Assembly (NCBI GenBank): GCA_020975725.1
Contig: QXJR01000007.1
Coordinates: 372,001-436,000 of the forward strand
Reading direction: 5' to 3'
Length of the DNA stretch: 64,000 nucleotides
Origin: Picocystis sp. L7
Taxonomy: Eukaryota > Chlorophyta > Picocystophyceae > Picocystales > Picocystaceae
Part shown: positions 62,644 through 64,000 of the stretch, piece after piece
How the letters are laid out: each line of letters opens with the position of its first letter
Position numbering within the stretch: position 1 is the stretch's first letter
Made by a program: the position numbers and the translations under genes
Notes under the pieces: model-generated
Told to the model about the DNA's origin: nothing
Database searches by the model: none
Seen by the model: the letters and a program-made list of their open reading frames with translations, nothing else

Positions 62644-64000
62644 ATGGGCTGTGCCACGTCTCGAGACACGATAGAAACCGGGAATGCCGCCTACAAAACG
62701 AAAGCGAGCGCCGAGGGGAAGGACCGCGCGGGTCACGCGGGCCTGCAACGCAGCTCGTCGAACATGCATATAGGAAACAGCGAGGGCCTCAGCGTGGAAG
62801 CGTCCTCCTCCGGATACAGTGCCAACAAGCCGTTCGAAGACGCCCACGTCATCGTGGGATCAGGTGGAAGTGCACACATGCCACCGCACGTCTTTTCCGC
62901 GGTCCTAGACGGACACGGTGGCCACCACACCGCTGAGTTTGTCAAAGGCAGGGTCTACGAGACCTTCGTCCAAAGAATGGCCAAAAACGGGAACGACGTC
63001 AAAGAAGCTTTCGTATGGACCTTTCAAACCATAGACGCACAGTTCTTGGCACAAGCAGCCAAAGACCAGCACATGCTCACTTGCGGAGCCTGCGTCTGTG
63101 CCGTTTACATCGATCTCAGCACTGCGAAACTCTGGGCTGCCAACCTGGGGGATGTGAGATGCGTGCTAGGACGCTGCGGGGAAACTTTCACACAGGAAGG
63201 AGACTACGTTAGGAAATGTAGATTGGAACAGCAAGTTGGACATGCGGTCACGAAGGACCACAATGCGAAATATGAGTCAGAGAGAAAGAAGCATCTGAGA
63301 GGGGTGAAGGAGGAACATCGAAAGGACGTCTTTAGAGTGCGGGATGGGGTCTGGCGTGTCAAGGGCGTGCTTCAGGTAACCAGGGCAGTCGGTGATGGGA
63401 TATGCAAGGAAAAGCGGTTGGCAATGACCTTCAACAGAAGCGCATCACCAGACTACCGGATTCTTCCGTTGCCAGGAGACGGGGGTCGTCCACCGTACGT
63501 AAGTAATGTCGCTGAAGTGCACATGGTGGATCTGACTCCTAAAGATACGCATGTGATCATTGCATCTGATGGACTATGGGACGAAGTTGGGAACACTGAA
63601 GCAGCCATGCGTTGCATGTGTTACGATTCGTTTCGCTCCCAACCACTTGGCAGGAAATCATCTGCAACCCCAGGACCAATACAGCATGTGCCATCATTTG
63701 TTTCTCTTACTAAACAGCCAGGCAACATGTCTGCAGATCTTGTGTTTTATGCACTTTGGAAGGTAGTGAGGCGAGTGGATCCTGTGAGTGCCACATTGCA
63801 AAACCTGGTTAGCGTGCCGCAATTGGACACTATGCATATGCTGGATGCGTATTCCATACTGTTATCGCGAAAGGCGTTTCATGACGACATCACAGCTGTG
63901 GTTCTAAAGCTGAACTGGCCGGATGAGGATCCTTCTCCCCAGGTCGTCCTACCACATGGCATCAAGCCAGCATCTGATACTCGTACCAGCAGTCCTTCTG
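62644..64000 (+). CDS. PP2C-family protein phosphatase (3' end outside window)
   Basis: The frame from the ATG at 62644 is open to the last base (452 codons), so the gene continues beyond the window. MGCATSRD at the start is an N-myristoylation signal (Gly2) with an adjacent Cys3 for palmitoylation, implying membrane attachment. The PPM domain motifs are in order: FEDAHVIV, VLDGHGGHHTAEF (metal Asp), LTCGACVCAVYID, AANLGDVRCVLG, AVTKDHNAKYESERK, VTRAVGDGICKEKR, IIASDGLWDEVGN (metal Asp) and HDDITAVVLKL (metal Asp). All metal-binding Asp are kept, so it should be an active Mn/Mg-dependent Ser/Thr phosphatase. An insert with Cys/Ser residues lies between the IASDG and DDITAVV motifs. Confidence 0.93.
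   Translation, partial: MGCATSRDTIETGNAAYKTKASAEGKDRAGHAGLQRSSSNMHIGNSEGLSVEASSSGYSANKPFEDAHVIVGSGGSAHMPPHVFSAVLDGHGGHHTAEFVKGRVYETFVQRMAKNGNDVKEAFVWTFQTIDAQFLAQAAKDQHMLTCGACVCAVYIDLSTAKLWAANLGDVRCVLGRCGETFTQEGDYVRKCRLEQQVGHAVTKDHNAKYESERKKHLRGVKEEHRKDVFRVRDGVWRVKGVLQVTRAVGDGICKEKRLAMTFNRSASPDYRILPLPGDGGRPPYVSNVAEVHMVDLTPKDTHVIIASDGLWDEVGNTEAAMRCMCYDSFRSQPLGRKSSATPGPIQHVPSFVSLTKQPGNMSADLVFYALWKVVRRVDPVSATLQNLVSVPQLDTMHMLDAYSILLSRKAFHDDITAVVLKLNWPDEDPSPQVVLPHGIKPASDTRTSSPS

Overview
The window is nuclear DNA of a eukaryote, most likely a unicellular alga. The supporting genes are a cytosolic ribosomal set (eS4, eL43), signal peptidase subunit 3, WDR12, WDR48, a CD36-type receptor, plus a bacterial-type uL10 that is normally a nucleus-encoded plastid ribosomal protein. 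Genes are compact, on both strands, and mostly one exon. Where introns occur they are short (about 80-340 nt), start with GTGCGT, GTACG or GTGAGG, end in AG, and often carry a CTGAC branch-like motif. I could not fix the lineage.

Layout. 1-13.3 kb: end of a DEAH/RHA helicase, WDR48, a nitroreductase-like membrane protein, an amino-acid permease, a DedA-like protein, SPC3, an ABCB half-transporter, a peptidoglycan amidase and TRM10. 13.3-25.6 kb: a Ty1/Copia element split by a younger Ty3/Gypsy element; both lie on the minus strand, have LTR pairs that look identical, and are flanked by target-site duplications. 25.6-31 kb: an armadillo-like unknown, a small cysteine-rich protein, an EMI1/PANTS-family protein and argininosuccinate lyase. 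32-39.4 kb: WDR12/YTM1, eS4, FKBP, plastid-type uL10, eL43. 39.4-53 kb: an ABC1 kinase, a dipeptide epimerase, a DUF676 lipase, a CUB/L-domain secreted protein, a CD36 homologue, glutamate racemase and GDP-mannose pyrophosphorylase. 53-64 kb: a MAPK-like kinase, a START-like protein, a JmjC (FIH-like) protein, a possible TAF1C/RRN6-like protein and a PP2C phosphatase running off the end.

The two most notable things are: (1) the Gypsy element carries a complete-looking cytosine-5 DNA methyltransferase domain inside pol, between RNase H and integrase; (2) three enzymes of peptidoglycan-peptide metabolism (an N-acetylmuramoyl-L-alanine amidase, an L-Ala-D/L-Glu-type epimerase and glutamate racemase) occur within 40 kb of a eukaryotic chromosome and together would form a route from murein peptide to L-glutamate. 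Ribosome biogenesis and translation genes (WDR12, eS4, eL43, uL10c) are loosely grouped at 32-39 kb. I recognised no tRNA, rRNA or CRISPR features.
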